Origin: Poa pratensis | Taxonomy: Eukaryota; Streptophyta; Magnoliopsida; Poales; Poaceae | Length of the DNA stretch: 64,000 bases | Direction: 5' to 3' | NCBI GenBank assembly: GCA_947311845.1 | Contig: CAMZMU010000063.1 | Location: forward strand, 122,495,964-122,559,963 | Made by a program: the position numbers and the translations under genes | The notes under the pieces: generated by a model | Seen by the model: only the letters and a program-made list of their open reading frames with translations | Told to the model about the DNA's origin: nothing | Databases searched by the model: none | Shown here: one piece after another, positions 46,141-58,727 of the stretch | Layout of the letters: every line of letters starts with the position of its first letter | Numbering within the stretch: the first letter of the stretch is position 1

Positions 46141-48988
46141 TGTTCTCGCCGCCACTGAGCTGTTCTTGATGCTGTCAGAAAAAAATCCCGCTGATGTTTT
46201 TCGTCTCCAGGTAACCTTGCAGCTTGTGCCTTTTTTTTCTGCTATCTTTCAATTGCTTTTGCTGGGAAATTTGTGTGGTCCAGGTGACCAGGTGGCACAG
46301 TGGCAGCCCAAGAACTGTGTGTTTGTTTGTGGATCAGGTGTGTGTGGAAGGAAGCAGTAGTGTCATTTAGACACTTGCCCAAACTTTTTGTTGCATGTGG
46401 ATACGTATGCTGAAGGAGTTATGGAAGGATCTTAACCTGTTACTTTGAAGGTATGTTTGGTTTACATGCTGTTATATTTACTTTTGGTAAATTTGTTTGA
46501 GCAAAAGGCTGGTGCACATTCCATGGATTTAGATACGTGTGCTTACAACCTCAAGCACAAAAAAAAAGATATATTATGATGATATTATTCGTTACAATCT
46601 AAGGCTTATTTAAACATATAAATTGCGTATGACCAATCAAAGTACTTCTTTAAGGTTTTGTGGTCAAAGTTCTAAAAGTTTGAGCAAACTATGTCCAAAA
46701 TATGGTGTGAACCGAGGCATAGCCCACATGTCAAACCTCCATGCCCAAATATGCGTCCTTGCCCATCCGAGCCTCCATGCTCGCAATTTTGGGTTGACGC
46801 ACGCTGTTCTTAACCAAGGGTTTCTTCCCACTATGGCGTCCTTTTACTTTTAAATATTGAGAGTGGATTTTGTGCTCTGCAAATCCTCCCTTTATTTTTG
46901 AAAATATAAAAACCTGTAAATTTTGTGTCTGAAAACCTGATTGCAGATATTCCAAATGAATTATGTGCCAACAATTTTCTGTGGATTTGTTTTACTGATT
47001 TGCGGTCTAGGTGAAAACCAAAACTTGAGAGCTATAGGATACTAGGTTTAGTATTTAAAACGAATGATTGGGTTTGTTATTTTTGCGCAGCTGACTACTG
47101 AATTTCACGAAAACTGAAATATGAAAACAAGTCATTCGCATCGAGATAGGTGGGTGTATTTTAGTTTAGAGTATGAAATTACCATGGGTCAATGATCACG
47201 AGATCCGCGTGCTGGGTCTTGTCCAATGGTTGGCTAGCATGGCCGGCCACGGTGACGACGCAGCCAAGTTCGTCCAGACTGTCCACGGATGTCGAAGCAC
47301 TTGCGCACACGGACAAAGCCGCATTCTTCAGCAACTCGTATGTACTGTATAAACTAATTCATCCACTGCAAAGATTTCAGTTCTTCAGAATCGCAGCTCC
47401 AGATCCCATCTTGCTGTTTAAGGCAAGATCTTAACTTCTTTTTTCGGCGTGTGAGCCAAAAAAACAAACTTATCTTCAGACTAAACACACTGACACGCGC
47501 TTTAATTACCGTGTGAGATCCAGAACAGAGCAGATCAGATACAGCCCAGATTTGTTGGACTCCTCATCCTTTCCAGATGCGACAACTTCCCTTTAATGGA
47601 CGCCCGGAGAAAAAAAATCTTCTTTTCTCTCTCTGTTCTGTGCTCCGTTCTCAGCTTGCCAAGTCGAAAAAGAACTGGGTATGAAAGTGAAAGTGGAAAG
47701 AGAAGGGAGCGTGACTTGTTTCAAGAATTGGATGCCCTTGTTAAGGAAATCTAGTATAAAAGGAGAAATTGGGCCTATTTATCACTTTAGGTACCTAAAA
47801 AACCTGAACTGGGATAGCCGGCCTTGTGGCGGCAAAAGGATTAGGCCATCCCCCCGGACGAAAGGCTCTTTAAAGAAGTAGTCCCATCACTCTCGGGCCC
47901 GGCACCAACCAAGAGGAGGTGGGGCAGAGGTATAGCTATCAAGTAGAAGTCTTTCGCTGTGACTAGGGATAGGCAGGAGATGAACCCTCGGTTCGTCTGA
48001 GCCGGACCGGAGGCGAAAGAGGATGGGCAAGTTGCAGCCGCTGCAGAGATCGTCCGCGCTGCATGGACAAGTGCGGTTCGTCTCGTCTTCACGTGTCGCG
48101 GTGTCAGCGTGTGGCCAAGCTTCCCAATCCCAAGAACAGCCCTCCTCCTCCTCCCAGCCACACAGGGAATGGCGGGCTTTCCACCCTCACCGTCTCAAAA
48201 TTAGTGTCCGACGAGAGATCCAGAGGCAACGGACCAGAAAAGGCGCCTCCTTTTTTTTAGCCCCGTTCACTGCAGTCACAGGTGGTGCCGCCCTCCGTCG
48301 TTAACGTCACCCTCACCTCCCGTCCTCTTCATCCTTCTCAGTACACTCCTCTCCTCTCCCTCCCGTCCCTGTTTTGCCTGGTGATTTCCTCCTCATCCCT
48401 GGCCGCCATTGGCGCCGTTCGTGCTCCGTGGAGAAAGGTAATAACATCCCCGTCCTCACTTCCCGGTTGGGGTGCTCTGGTTCGTTCCCGTGCTTTGGCT
48501 ATGAGCTGCTGGCCTGGCGGGTGGTTCTTGGTGATCTCTGGCCATGGCGGCAGCCCCTGGACAGGGGGAGGGATGGAATGCGGGGGAGGATTCTTGATTC
48601 TTCGAATCTGGTCCGCCTTTTTTCATGGCGAAAAATTCTGATGCACTGTAGATTCCCGAATCTCTTTCCCACGTCATTGCGATTTTTTTGAGAGATGGGG
48701 AAGGCGGACGGATGGGATCATTGTAACAGGAAGAATGAACATGTCGGAGATCACAGAGCCACTCGTACTTTGGATCCGCCAGGCCGTGATTCAGCTCCCA
48801 GGGGCGAATTAAGCTCTCAGGGGCGAATTAATGGTGCAATCCTACCGTAGCTACGAGTGGAACCTTGGGACTGACTGACTGATTCAACTTGCACCTGCAA
48901 ATCTTACTGTCTTTTTTCTTTTCTTCCATTGATGCATTCAGCTCCTATTAACTTTGCTGCCCTTTTCTCCCCTGCCTGTTCTGAAGAC
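46141..48988. promoter_or_regulatory. Shared upstream region of the divergent permease and DPE2 genes
   Basis: The permease start codon (46140, minus) and the DPE2 start codon (48989, plus) point away from each other, so both promoters lie here. The stretch 48260-48437 is pyrimidine- and GC-rich and looks like the DPE2 leader exon; a probable leader intron runs from gt at 48438 to ag at 48941. The middle is AT-rich without recognised genes. The 47660-48010 part differs in character and is listed separately. Confidence 0.5.
47660..48010. other. Possible organelle-derived (mitochondrial-like) insertion
   Basis: The stretch has balanced base composition and phrases such as aaagaagtagtcccatcac and ccggcaccaaccaagagg that recall plant mitochondrial intergenic DNA. 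This is pattern recall without an alignment; a search against a cereal mitochondrial genome would decide. Confidence 0.3.
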
Positions 48989-50299
48989 ATGGTGAAGTCT
49001 CTAAATACGGTCACCTTGATCTTCAAACTACCGTACTACACGCAATGGGGACAGAGCCTCGTCATCGCTGGCTCCGAGCCGGCGCTAGGATCTTGGAACG
49101 TCAAGCAAGGGCTGTCCCTGAGCCCAGTTCACCAGGGGAACGGGCTAATCTGGTGCGGCCAAGTTTCGGTTGCCGCGGGCTTCACCTCTGAGTACAGCTA
49201 CTATGTTGTGGATGACAACAAAAATGTTCTGAGATGGGAGTCTGGGAGAAGAAGAAACTAGTGCTACCAGAGGGCGTGCAGGACGGAGACGTAGTCGAGA
49301 TCCGTGACTGGTGGCAGGTAATTTTTCATGTATTCACTAAACTGTATTCTTGCTTGTTAGTGTATATGTGCACGATGTACAAATAATAGTTGCATTAGCA
49401 GCAAAATTTAAGCTTATCAGTTGCGCTGAATGTTTTCTATTGTTTGCTGCTTATATGGCCATTTGACATTGTTTTTCGTCATACTGGTCTTAGAGGCTTA
49501 TTGTTCGTATGTATTGTGGGTTGTGATTACTCGTGGTCTGAATTCAGGATGCTTCTGAAGCTCTTTTCCTTCGAAGTGCATTCAAGAATGTCATCTTCAG
49601 CGCAAATGAAAATGCTAAAAGAGAACTGCAGTCTTCTTCCCTCAGCAAAAGTTTGGAGCCTGAAGGTAACATGTTTTAACTAACAGTCTAGAACCGATGA
49701 AAGAAAAGTTCTTCCTCAGCATTGTAGAAGTCAATCAACATACTATTTCCATGTTAAATAGTACTGTACATAGTATGAAAACATGGTTTCTTCCTACTTC
49801 ATTAGGTTTATGCAGAACTCTCCAGGTGTCTTGAGCTTGTTAATATGTACTATTTGAAGGAATTTTCTAGTCAGTGTTTACCCCTGGAGTATGTGAAAAG
49901 TAAACAAAGAAATGAATTGATTCTGTTTTGATGTTTGTATACATCATTAGACGTTAGCGGTATTTAGATTTGACTTCTATATTTTTTTCCATATAGATAT
50001 TGTCGTGCAATTTATCATTAGCTGCCCTCGACTAGCAGCTGGCTCCACTGTAAGTAGACAGTTTTTTGTTTCCTCTCCTGAGCTATCCTTAGTGACCCTT
50101 ATCCTGTTATTGGTTAAATGAGCTATGCATAATTTCTGGTGTCGTAACTATTGCCAACCACAAAACTTTAGGTCGTCGTCACAGGAAGTAACCCTTCAAT
50201 AGGAAATTGGAGAGCTCAAGATGGCCTCAAGCTCAACTATGTTGGAGATTCCATCTGGAAGGCAAACTGTGTGTTGAGGAAGTCAGAGTTCCCCGTAAA

Positions 50300-50389
50300 A
50301 TATCCTTGTGCAGATGACTACTTCCTTGGTTTTTTTTATGCATTGTTTCTTGTATGAACACTAATGTGTTGTCCTTAATAACGTTCCAC
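50300..50389 (+). other. Probable U12-type AT-AC intron in DPE2
   Basis: No GT-AG pair restores the reading frame here, but an intron starting atatccttg and ending ttccac does. It joins codons for SEFPVK to YKYCQISEAG in the expected order. The 5' site matches the U12 consensus ATATCCTT exactly, and tccttaat at 50372-50379, about 11 bases before the 3' end, matches the U12 branch site. It is 90 bp long. Confidence 0.85.
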
Positions 50390-53300
50390 ATATAAATACT
50401 GTCAAATTAGTGAAGCAGGAGTCTCTTCATTGGAGTTTGGTCCAAACAGAGAAGTTGATGTGGATTTATCATCTCCCAAGCCAGCCAGATATATACTGTT
50501 ATCTGATGGCTCCCTCCGGGTAATTTATGCATTCATAATGAGTCCTCCACTAAGAATGTGCTGATAATGCATATGTTTTTACCAGAAAGCTTCGTAGGAA
50601 ATTTAATATTTAGTTCACCCAATCATTACCATGCTACAGTGGATTAGGAAATGCATCATATTCAGTTTATATCTATCACGTCCTTGCTAGAACCATGTCA
50701 CGTCATGCTTAGGCAAGGGAGCTGAGGATGTAGTATGCATCATAGACAACTAAGATTTGGGAGTAATTCATTTTTTATTTTACCAGGAATCACCATGGAG
50801 GGGTGCTGGTGTTGCCGTACCGGTATTTTCAATCAGGTCAAATGAAGACCTTGGTGTTGGAGAGTTTCTAGATCTTAAACTTCTTGTTGACTGGGCAGTC
50901 AATTCGGGTTTTCATCTTGTTCAGATCCTTCCTATCAATGACACTTCTGTCCACGGGATGTGGTGGGATTCATATCCATATAGGTACCATTAAGATACAC
51001 TGTTTCATATCTTTCCCCGTGCTTTCGCCTAAGTATGAAAGATAGATTTATGAACAGGAATAATGGCATACATCTGTTCTTCTTACAGCTCACTTTCTGT
51101 ATTTGCGTTGCACCCCTTGTACCTGAGAGTACAAGCGCTTTCAGATGCTATTCCAGGGGATATTAAGGTCTACCTTTGTACCCCTTTCATGTGAACAGTT
51201 CTACTGCTTGTCTGTTTTGGCTTCTCGTTTCACTTATCTCCTCAATTCTGAATCACCAAACCCGGTACTCAATTTGCTTCGCAGGAAGAGATTTTGCATG
51301 CAAAGAAGCAGCTGGACAAAAAGGTAAATGGACTTTCAAGTGTATTAAGTATCATTTACTTATCTATTATTACTGCAAATATAAAATTTGAATATATATT
51401 TTCCTTTGAGCTAGATGCACTTCTTATCCGTATTGGTATTTTAAATCATATAATATACTATAAGTTTTGAACAACTTCAAAAGTGTGATTTTGGTCATGA
51501 AATTCATATTGTTCATGGAGCTCTTTTCTTTGTTGCAAATCTAACTTTTTTCCCTTCACATTCAAATAGGAAGTCGACTACGAGGCAGCGCTGGCCACAA
51601 AGCTGACAATTGCAAGAAAAATATTCAATTTAGAAAAGGACAAAGTTTTAAATTCTGCTTCATTCAAGAAATTCTTATCTGAAAATGAGGTATATTCACT
51701 GGCATTTCCTGTCTTCTCTTTTTTCTACTTATTTCGAACTACATGTGATAGCTTGCATACCATGTTCCAATAGGAATGGTTGAAACCATATGCTGCATTT
51801 TGCTTTCTGCGGGATTTCTTCGAGACATCAGATCACAGCCAATGGGGTCGGTTTTCTGAGTTCTCCAAGGAGAAGGTATTTAAATGATATGCTATGTTAA
51901 GAAATCCGATATTCAATCAGTATTGCTAATAGCAGTCCATTTAGTAAAATATCATTTGGTCTAATTCTTTCTGAGAGCACATATTCAAAATACACAAGTA
52001 CTAAGAGATGTCTACTTATGCAAATTTTTTTCAGCTTGATAAGCTTGTCGGAGAAGGTACTTTGCACCATGATATTATACGTTTTCATTACTATATCCAA
52101 TATCATCTATATACGCAAGTAAGTATTGGCTGTTGTCACTCGGAAGTGCTTACTGCATTATTACATATGTATGTATTTGTGGATGTTTATTCTTATTCCC
52201 TTCTCATTAGTTAACGGAGGCAGCTGCATATGCAAGGAAGAACAAGGTTATTCTGAAAGGAGATTTACCTATTGGTGTTGATAGGAATAGTGTGGATACT
52301 TGGGTATACCCTACTTTATTTCGAATGAATACAGCTACTGGTGCACCTCCAGATTATTTTGACAAAAATGGACAAAACTGGGGTTTTCCTACATATAATT
52401 GGGAGGAGATGTCAAAGGATAATTATGGGTGGTGGCGAGCTCGTCTGACACAGGTTATTTAGCAGTGCATTTTTTGTCTGTCTGGCTGTCAGCCTGTCAC
52501 CTCTGCTTGTCATTTACTCATCTGCTATTGTTGCAGTTGGCAAAATACTTCACAGCATATAGGATAGACCACATTTTGGGTTTCTTTAGGATATGGGAGC
52601 TTCCAGACCATGCTGCTACAGGTTTGGTCGGCAAACTTAGACCTTCAATTCCTCTTAGTCAGGTTCGTTTCTTATCTATTTAATAAACTCAAAGGGACTG
52701 GAGACCTCTAGAATAATTGATCTGACTTGTTCCTAACTTCACTTTTAGGAGGAGCTTCTAGGGGATGGTATCTGGGATTTTGATCGGTTGAGCCGCCCAT
52801 ACGTTCGTCAGGAATTGCTGGAGGTAATCCTGTTTAAAACAACGTTAAAAAAATTCAGTAAAGACGAGGGTGACACTGTCAGCATGACGTTCTATTATAT
52901 TCCAGGAGAAGTTTGGATCTTTTTGGACAGTTATTGCAGCCAACTTTCTGAACGAGTACCAGAAGAAATGCTACGAGGTAATTTTGTCAGTTATATCCCC
53001 CTTTCATTCATTATGGATAATAGCTTATTATTAGCTTAGTGACGATTTCAAGAAGGCGTATGACTTATTTACTGCAGTTCTTGTACATGCCATTGCTTCC
53101 TTTAATTTCCCTCGTTTTTTGTTGGTTGATTCATGTGTATAGTTCAAAGAGGAATGCAACACTGAGAAAAAGATTATTGCGAAGCTTAAAACCAGTCCAA
53201 AAATCACTCTGGCTGGAGAAAGAAGACAGTATTCGGCGTGGTCTGTTTGATCTATTACAGGTAATTCGATCTTCTGTTGCACGCGTGTTAAAACTTTCTC

Positions 53301-54544
53301 CTAACATATCCAACTCCTTTTTGATCCATTTTCAGATAACCTTTTTGATAGCGTATTAAATAGATCCATTTGTTTGTTCCTACAGAATATAGTGCTCATC
53401 AGAGATCCAGAGGACTCTACCAAATATTATCCTCGTTTTAATCTGGAAGATACTTCAAGTTTTAGGGACTTAGATGAACATAGGTAATGCTTGTTTCTCA
53501 TTTATAGGCGCTTCTGATTGGTATGTGAGTTTTCTCCGGGCTAGTTTATATTGATTAAGTATTCAGTGTAATAGGCTAACAGCTATGAGCATTGTGATGA
53601 TGTACTTAGTTTCAAAAGTTTCTTTTCATTCTATGCTTTGTATTGTGCATTTTCCTCAAGAAAATAAATTTTATATTTAGCAAGCAGTTTGCTAGAAATA
53701 AAATGAAATTAACTGCAACCTAATAGTACACTCTTAATTTTAATATCATGTCCTATCCAAACTTGTGTTTTTTGACTATTTCATCGTCTCATCAACGTTA
53801 TTTTACAGCAAAAATGTCCTTAGAAGATTATACTATGACTACTATTTCACTCGCCAAGAAAATCTTTGGCGTGAAAATGCACTGAAGACTCTGCCTGTCC
53901 TGCTGGACTGTTCGGATATGTTGGCATGCGGGGAAGACCTTGGTCTTATCCCTGCTTGTGTTCACCCTGTATGCCCACTTTCCTGGATATGCTAAAGAAT
54001 AACTATTGGTTTCTGCTGACCACATTCTTAAAATAACAGCAAGCTTTTTTATCTAGGTTATGCAAGAACTCGGGTTGATTGGGCTGCGTATCCAGAGAAT
54101 GCCAAGTGAACCAAACTGTGAATTTGGTATTCCATCTCAGTATAACTATATGACGGTGTGTTTCACACTTTTTGACAATATTATGCTCTCATTTTTGTAG
54201 ACAATACTTATCGTATTATGTTCTAATTTTTTTACAGTATTATGCTCATAGAAACTGTTGGAAATATAATGAAAAGTATATGCTACATCAGATCATAGAT
54301 TGTGTCTATAACTTTTCAGGTTTGTGCTCCGTCATGTCATGATTGCTCCACGCTACGTGCTTGGTGGGAAGAAAATGAAGGGATAAGAAGTCGCTTCTAC
54401 AAGAACGTAATTGGTAGTGACGACGAACCCCCATCTCGTTGCACCCCAGAAGTAGTGCACTTCATTGTTCAGCAGCATTTTGATTGTCCGTCAATGTGGG
54501 CAATCTTTCCGCTACAGGTACGGAACTTTAGCTTGTATCATATA

Positions 54545-54785
54545 CTCCCTCCACTATGATTTTTGGGCATAGTTTGGTTGAACTTTTAAAACTTTGAAAA
54601 CCAATATTTATATATTTTGCTTGGATGTGTGAAAAAGTATGTATATATTTTTATCAAAAATACTTTCATAATATAACAAATTTGTAGGTTTTATAATCAT
54701 ATTGTAGCAGAGTCGAATGCTCAAAGTTATACTTTAGAGACTATATCAATGTCCAAAACGTCATATTTTTTAGTATTGGAGGGAG
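54545..54785. mobile_element. Stowaway MITE, 241 bp, in a DPE2 intron
   Basis: The ends ctccctccactatg and agtattggagggag are inverted repeats, with TA on both sides (54543-54544 and 54786-54787), the Stowaway (Tc1/mariner) signature. The interior is AT-rich and non-coding. It lies in the intron 54518-54849 and does not disturb splice sites. Confidence 0.9.
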
Positions 54786-55525
54786 TATTATCATCGGGTT
54801 CTCAACAGAAATAAGTACATGAATATACTTGGGACTTCTTCTTTGCCAGGACCTGCTCGCACTGAAAGACAAGTACACCACAAGACCAGCGGTGGAGGAA
54901 ACAATCAATGACCCCACAAACCCAAAGCATTATTGGAGATTCCGTAAGTTGATTTTCTAAAGGCTACTCCTGGCACAATGCCTCTTTTTTCGCGCAAATT
55001 TGGTACAGCTAGAGACATACAACTAAAGACCTGTTTCGTTATTTGACTGGCGGCAAAGTTGAAACTGCTGAACATTTCTACAGTTGAGCATTTGTGTTCA
55101 TCGTACAGTCTACTTTACCATTTGATCAGGGAATTTAATATTTGGGGACATGGCATCATCAAAGTGCTATCCTGTCAACTTCAAATGAATAAATAATACC
55201 TCGGCCGGGAGCAACTTGTAGGGGGTGTAGGACACCATCATTTTCGAACCATGCTTTCTAATCTAAAGTGACATCGCTGAAGCCTCACACGCGATTCGCA
55301 TTCCCACTGTATATTTAACCCCAGAAAGTATGACCTTTTTTCCTTGGATCTAACTTCTCCCAAACATTTGCAGGCCTACATGTGCCACTGGAGTCTATGT
55401 TGGAGGACAAGGACATCCAAGCAACCATCAAGGAACTCGTCACGAGTAGCGGGAGGTCGTTCCCAGGCAAGCAAACGGAAGCCGCCGGAGGAAGTGGGGG
55501 GAAGCTCTCGAACGGTAAACCTTAG

Positions 55526-58326
55526 GGAGAAGACCTTTGTACGAACGGTCATCGGGTGGGATCATGATTATGCGTAAATAGAGTAAGGGGATGGTGTATC
55601 GCTGTGTCCGTTGAGCTGATGTTGTTTCAGCTAGACATTGTTTGCGCCCGCCAATTCATTTCCAACACCCGGGGAAAATAATAAGTACCAGTACCATTCT
55701 TGTGAAATAAAGGATCACACCTCGGTCGTCGATGAACTCACCCGCTTGTTTCTTCGTATTTTCTACCTGTGCGTGATTCAATGCACCTAAATGGCGAATG
55801 GAGTTACATACAGATGCAGTGGTATACCAAGCACATTGGTGCGTACTCCATCTTCCTGGCATGTTGTAATGGTAACATGAGTGCATGATATGAATATACA
55901 TGCTTTATCCTTCCACTTAACCTAATCTAAGTTTATCCTTGGAGAAAAAGGCTGCCTTTACAGTCTTGCTGAACCGTGACCGCTGAATCCTCGTTTGCTC
56001 ATAAGATGCGATTCCGTCTCATTAAATTTGTTGCAGAGCAAAAGAAAGAGAAGGTATGGTATGGCTGCTTTGCTCATGATTCCCCTTTTCTTGTTAATAA
56101 TGTGTTTGTGAAAGTGTCAACCTTTTGAGGTTTTAGGCTGTACTACCAGATGCCAAATCACAGGAGAAGAAAAAAAGTGGCCAGCCTTTAAAGTTCAGGT
56201 TGCACTCGGCTTGCCTGTGCAATAAGCATGGCTGGCCCATCATGTCCTTCTCAGCAAACACTCTACTTGTGATCTCAAAACAACACAAAAAAAGCAGACA
56301 CTACTCGTGCTATAAATATAGCTTCAGACTTTAGTGCTCCCTCCCCTACGTACTGGCAATGGAGACAGCACCATGGCAAGGCACCGACAGATAGTCGTCT
56401 GATCATCAATGTAGATCCGTAAGCACCGCCGATAGACTTTCCGACGGATGATCCGTCGATAAACGGCAATTCTGTTTTGCCGACAGACATTCGAGGGCAT
56501 TACAGTTGCGCCATATGGCGCGTTAGAGAAACAAATGAGTATTGAGCTTGAGAGCTCAATTTCATCTCAGCAAACAATATGCTCCATCTGAAGTCCGAGG
56601 GGAGGACGTTGCCTGTGCTGAAGACTGACAGATGCTGAGCAAAGTTCAGACATGGACGTGCCATCAGGTGCAATCTGTTGACGGTACTATGCAAGACTGA
56701 AGCAACGCATGCTCCTCTGATGACGGGATGCTCAGGTAGACGAGCAGATGCGTGTCGCTCATGCTGTTCTTTCTGGAAAGCGCGATGGAAAGGGGCTCAG
56801 CAACAGCCGCCGGTTCTTTAATTGAGCCTTCTTTCTGGTGGACAAGCAACAGCTTTGCCTCCCTTGATCTCTTTGCTTTACACGCCAAACCCCCATCATC
56901 ATGTAAACCACATGGCTAAGGAAGTTCCACGGAACCCCGGTCCTATGCATTAGCATGATGTATGATGTAGGGTACGGCTGGGCAAGCCGCGGGTCTGGGC
57001 CGGTTTTCGGGCCGGGTTTGGTGAAGCCCGACATAAAACGTCAAGCACGAAGTATGGCCAGGCCCGAGACACCAAAAGAATGTATGTTTTCTTTTTAAAA
57101 ATAATCAATTTTTTACGAGATAAAATAGTCAAGTATTTTACATATTTTTCTAAAAAATCAGAAAAACACTGATTTCAGGCTGGGTTTATAGCGCAAAACT
57201 GAATCCTGAGCCCGACCCGACATCGGGCTTTTGGGCCAAGCCTGTCGGGCAGGCTGCTCATGCCCATGCCTACTATAGGAAAACTTTCCCAAGCCCCCAT
57301 TTGTCTATCTATGCAAATGGGGGCTTCCTCCTCTTGGTCAGTTGCTCAAAGGTTTTCTTTCCTCTCTTCTTCTTGAGGCCGGTCTCCGTTTTTTCCATGT
57401 TCCTCTCGCATTCGTGGGATGGTGTAGATGTTTCTCATGATTTCCGAGGTGGCTAGAGGCCGAGAGTGGCGCGTCGGAGCGGTGGTGTGCAAGGACGGTC
57501 AGATTTGAGGGGAATGAGGCGTCAGGAGGATGAAGAGGATATTCAAGGGGCCCAACCAGTTGCACATATGAGGACGTCCCTAACCTTCCCTAAATTTGGG
57601 GAAGATTTGTGGGAATTGGTACAAAGACGAGAAGATTTGCACATATGCCACCATTTGGGATTGATTTTTGACAGTCGGGACGAGGAAACGGGCAATGATT
57701 GTTTGGAGACTATCCTCGGAGTTGCCATTAGACCCTCTGTTCGATCTGCTATAAGTGATCACTCCTTTTTGAAAAAGAAAAACCGATATCAATCCATCTA
57801 CACACCGTTGCAGGCTCCACGATCTACGTTTAATTTTACAAGGAAAGTGTATGGCTAGGTGTAATTGGTATCTCTCCCTTCTCTTGCACTCTCACAACGT
57901 TCTGGGGCTTGGCATCGGCATCCCGCCACTGACTCACCAAGGCCATGTATCCACTGGCCGTTGTTCGAGTTTAGAACACCGCTAGTTGCTTTCGAAAATA
58001 AAAATGGAAAAACCTGCAAAGCGAGGCTAACGTCACCTTTGAGTTTGACCATTCTCTATGGAATTTACGCGTGCCAAAGTAGAATGGTGTGAACATTCCG
58101 TACGTAAAAAAAATGTTGTAAGCAACATCAGAGCACATCAACCGTACCATCACAAATCTTTATAAAAATCTGGCAAAAAATAATCGTCAAATATATGTAC
58201 AAATTATTTAAGAATCAAACTTTAAAAAATAGGCATACGCTTGTGTGCCGGCCGTGTCCCCTGGGCCCTGGCTGTTTCGCCATGGTCTTTGCGTGTTGAC
58301 TGTCGATCGAGGTAGCTAGCAGGAGT
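55526..58326. other. Intergenic region after DPE2
   Basis: It holds the DPE2 3' UTR and unassigned sequence. A 130-codon open frame at 57466-57858 has no recognised domain and is probably incidental. One transposon-like relic (56967-57275) is listed separately. Confidence 0.4.
56967..57275. mobile_element. Possible hAT-like non-autonomous element relic
   Basis: The left end tagggtacggctgggcaagcc and the right end, read in reverse as taggcatgggcatgagcagcc, form imperfect inverted repeats. The interior has GC-rich arms (gcccgacccgac, gggccgggtttgg) around an AT-rich middle, a pattern common in dispersed grass repeats. No clear 8-bp duplication was found, so the class is tentative. Confidence 0.35.
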
Positions 58327-58727
58327 TCATGGATACCCTGTGCCGAGGCAGTCCTCCCAGAACTTGCGGTCCTCCGCCTGCCGGGCCGCCGCCCGCTCCG
58401 GGTCCTCCTCCGCCTCCTCCGCCGACGGGAACACGCCGCCGTCCCCGGATGGCGCCGCCAGCCGCTTCTTCCACCACACGCTCGCTGTGCTCACCTCCTC
58501 CTCGTCCACGTCGGCCTCGTGGTAGTAGCCGAGCTCGCCCCCCTCGACGCAGCTGCTGCAGCCGTCATCGTCTTCGTCGAACTCGCCACCGCCGCCGCTC
58601 GCCGTCGGCCGGCGCGGGCACGGGCTCGACGACTCCGCGACGCTCTCGCTGTCGCTCCCGTCGTCGGGGACGAGCCTCGGGAGCCGAACTGCGGTGGCGC
58701 CGGCGTGGGCGGGTGGACGGACGCCAT
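58327..58727 (-). pseudogene. Small acidic protein gene of unknown function, probable 1-bp frameshift
   Basis: A TATA box (tataag on the minus strand, 58813-58818) lies about 85 bp above ATG 58727, which starts MASVHPPTPAPPQF. That frame then becomes Arg/Ala-rich and unlike a protein. A neighbouring frame from about 58686 reads RLPRLVPDDGSDSESVAESS and continues through an acidic segment (GEFDEDDDGCSSC), ELGYYHEADVDEEEVSTASV, then WWKKRL, and ends KFWEDCLGTGYP at TGA 58327-58329. The span of 401 bp is one base short of a whole number of codons, so a single lost base near 58681-58690 explains it; the open product would have about 133 residues. I do not recognise a named family. It is intronless and very GC-rich, like many short grass genes. 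Confidence 0.55.

Larger units (their letters stand above)
48989..55525 (+). pseudogene. DPE2: DPE2 cytosolic 4-alpha-glucanotransferase, two frameshifting deletions
   Basis: DPE2 (GH77) moves glucose from maltose to a glucan in the cytosol during night-time starch breakdown. Coding exons: 48989-49317, 49548-49665, 49997-50049, 50172-50299, 50390-50519, 50787-50983, 51089-51167, 51285-51323, 51570-51689, 51774-51875, 52035-52118, 52211-52453, 52537-52662, 52749-52823, 52906-52977, 53143-53260, 53386-53483, 53809-53968, 54057-54155, 54320-54517, 54850-54943, 55374-55525. Two N-terminal CBM20-like starch-binding modules precede the GH77 domain. Catalytic sites are visible: RIDH (Asp about 552), CGEDLG (Glu about 747), SCHDCSTLRAWW (Asp about 799). 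Allowing for two small losses, the length is about 938 residues, near the usual size. Exon 1 is one base short in a G run at about 49244, stopping at 49259 after 90 codons. The exon 53143-53260 is two bases short near 53193. Either this copy is dead or the sequence has errors. Confidence 0.88.

Noticed and set aside
56330..56350. ctccctcc-like motif as a Stowaway end
   Set aside because: No inverted partner or TA duplication within a plausible distance.
57466..57858. 130-codon plus-strand ORF after DPE2
   Set aside because: No domain, promoter or splice context; left as intergenic.
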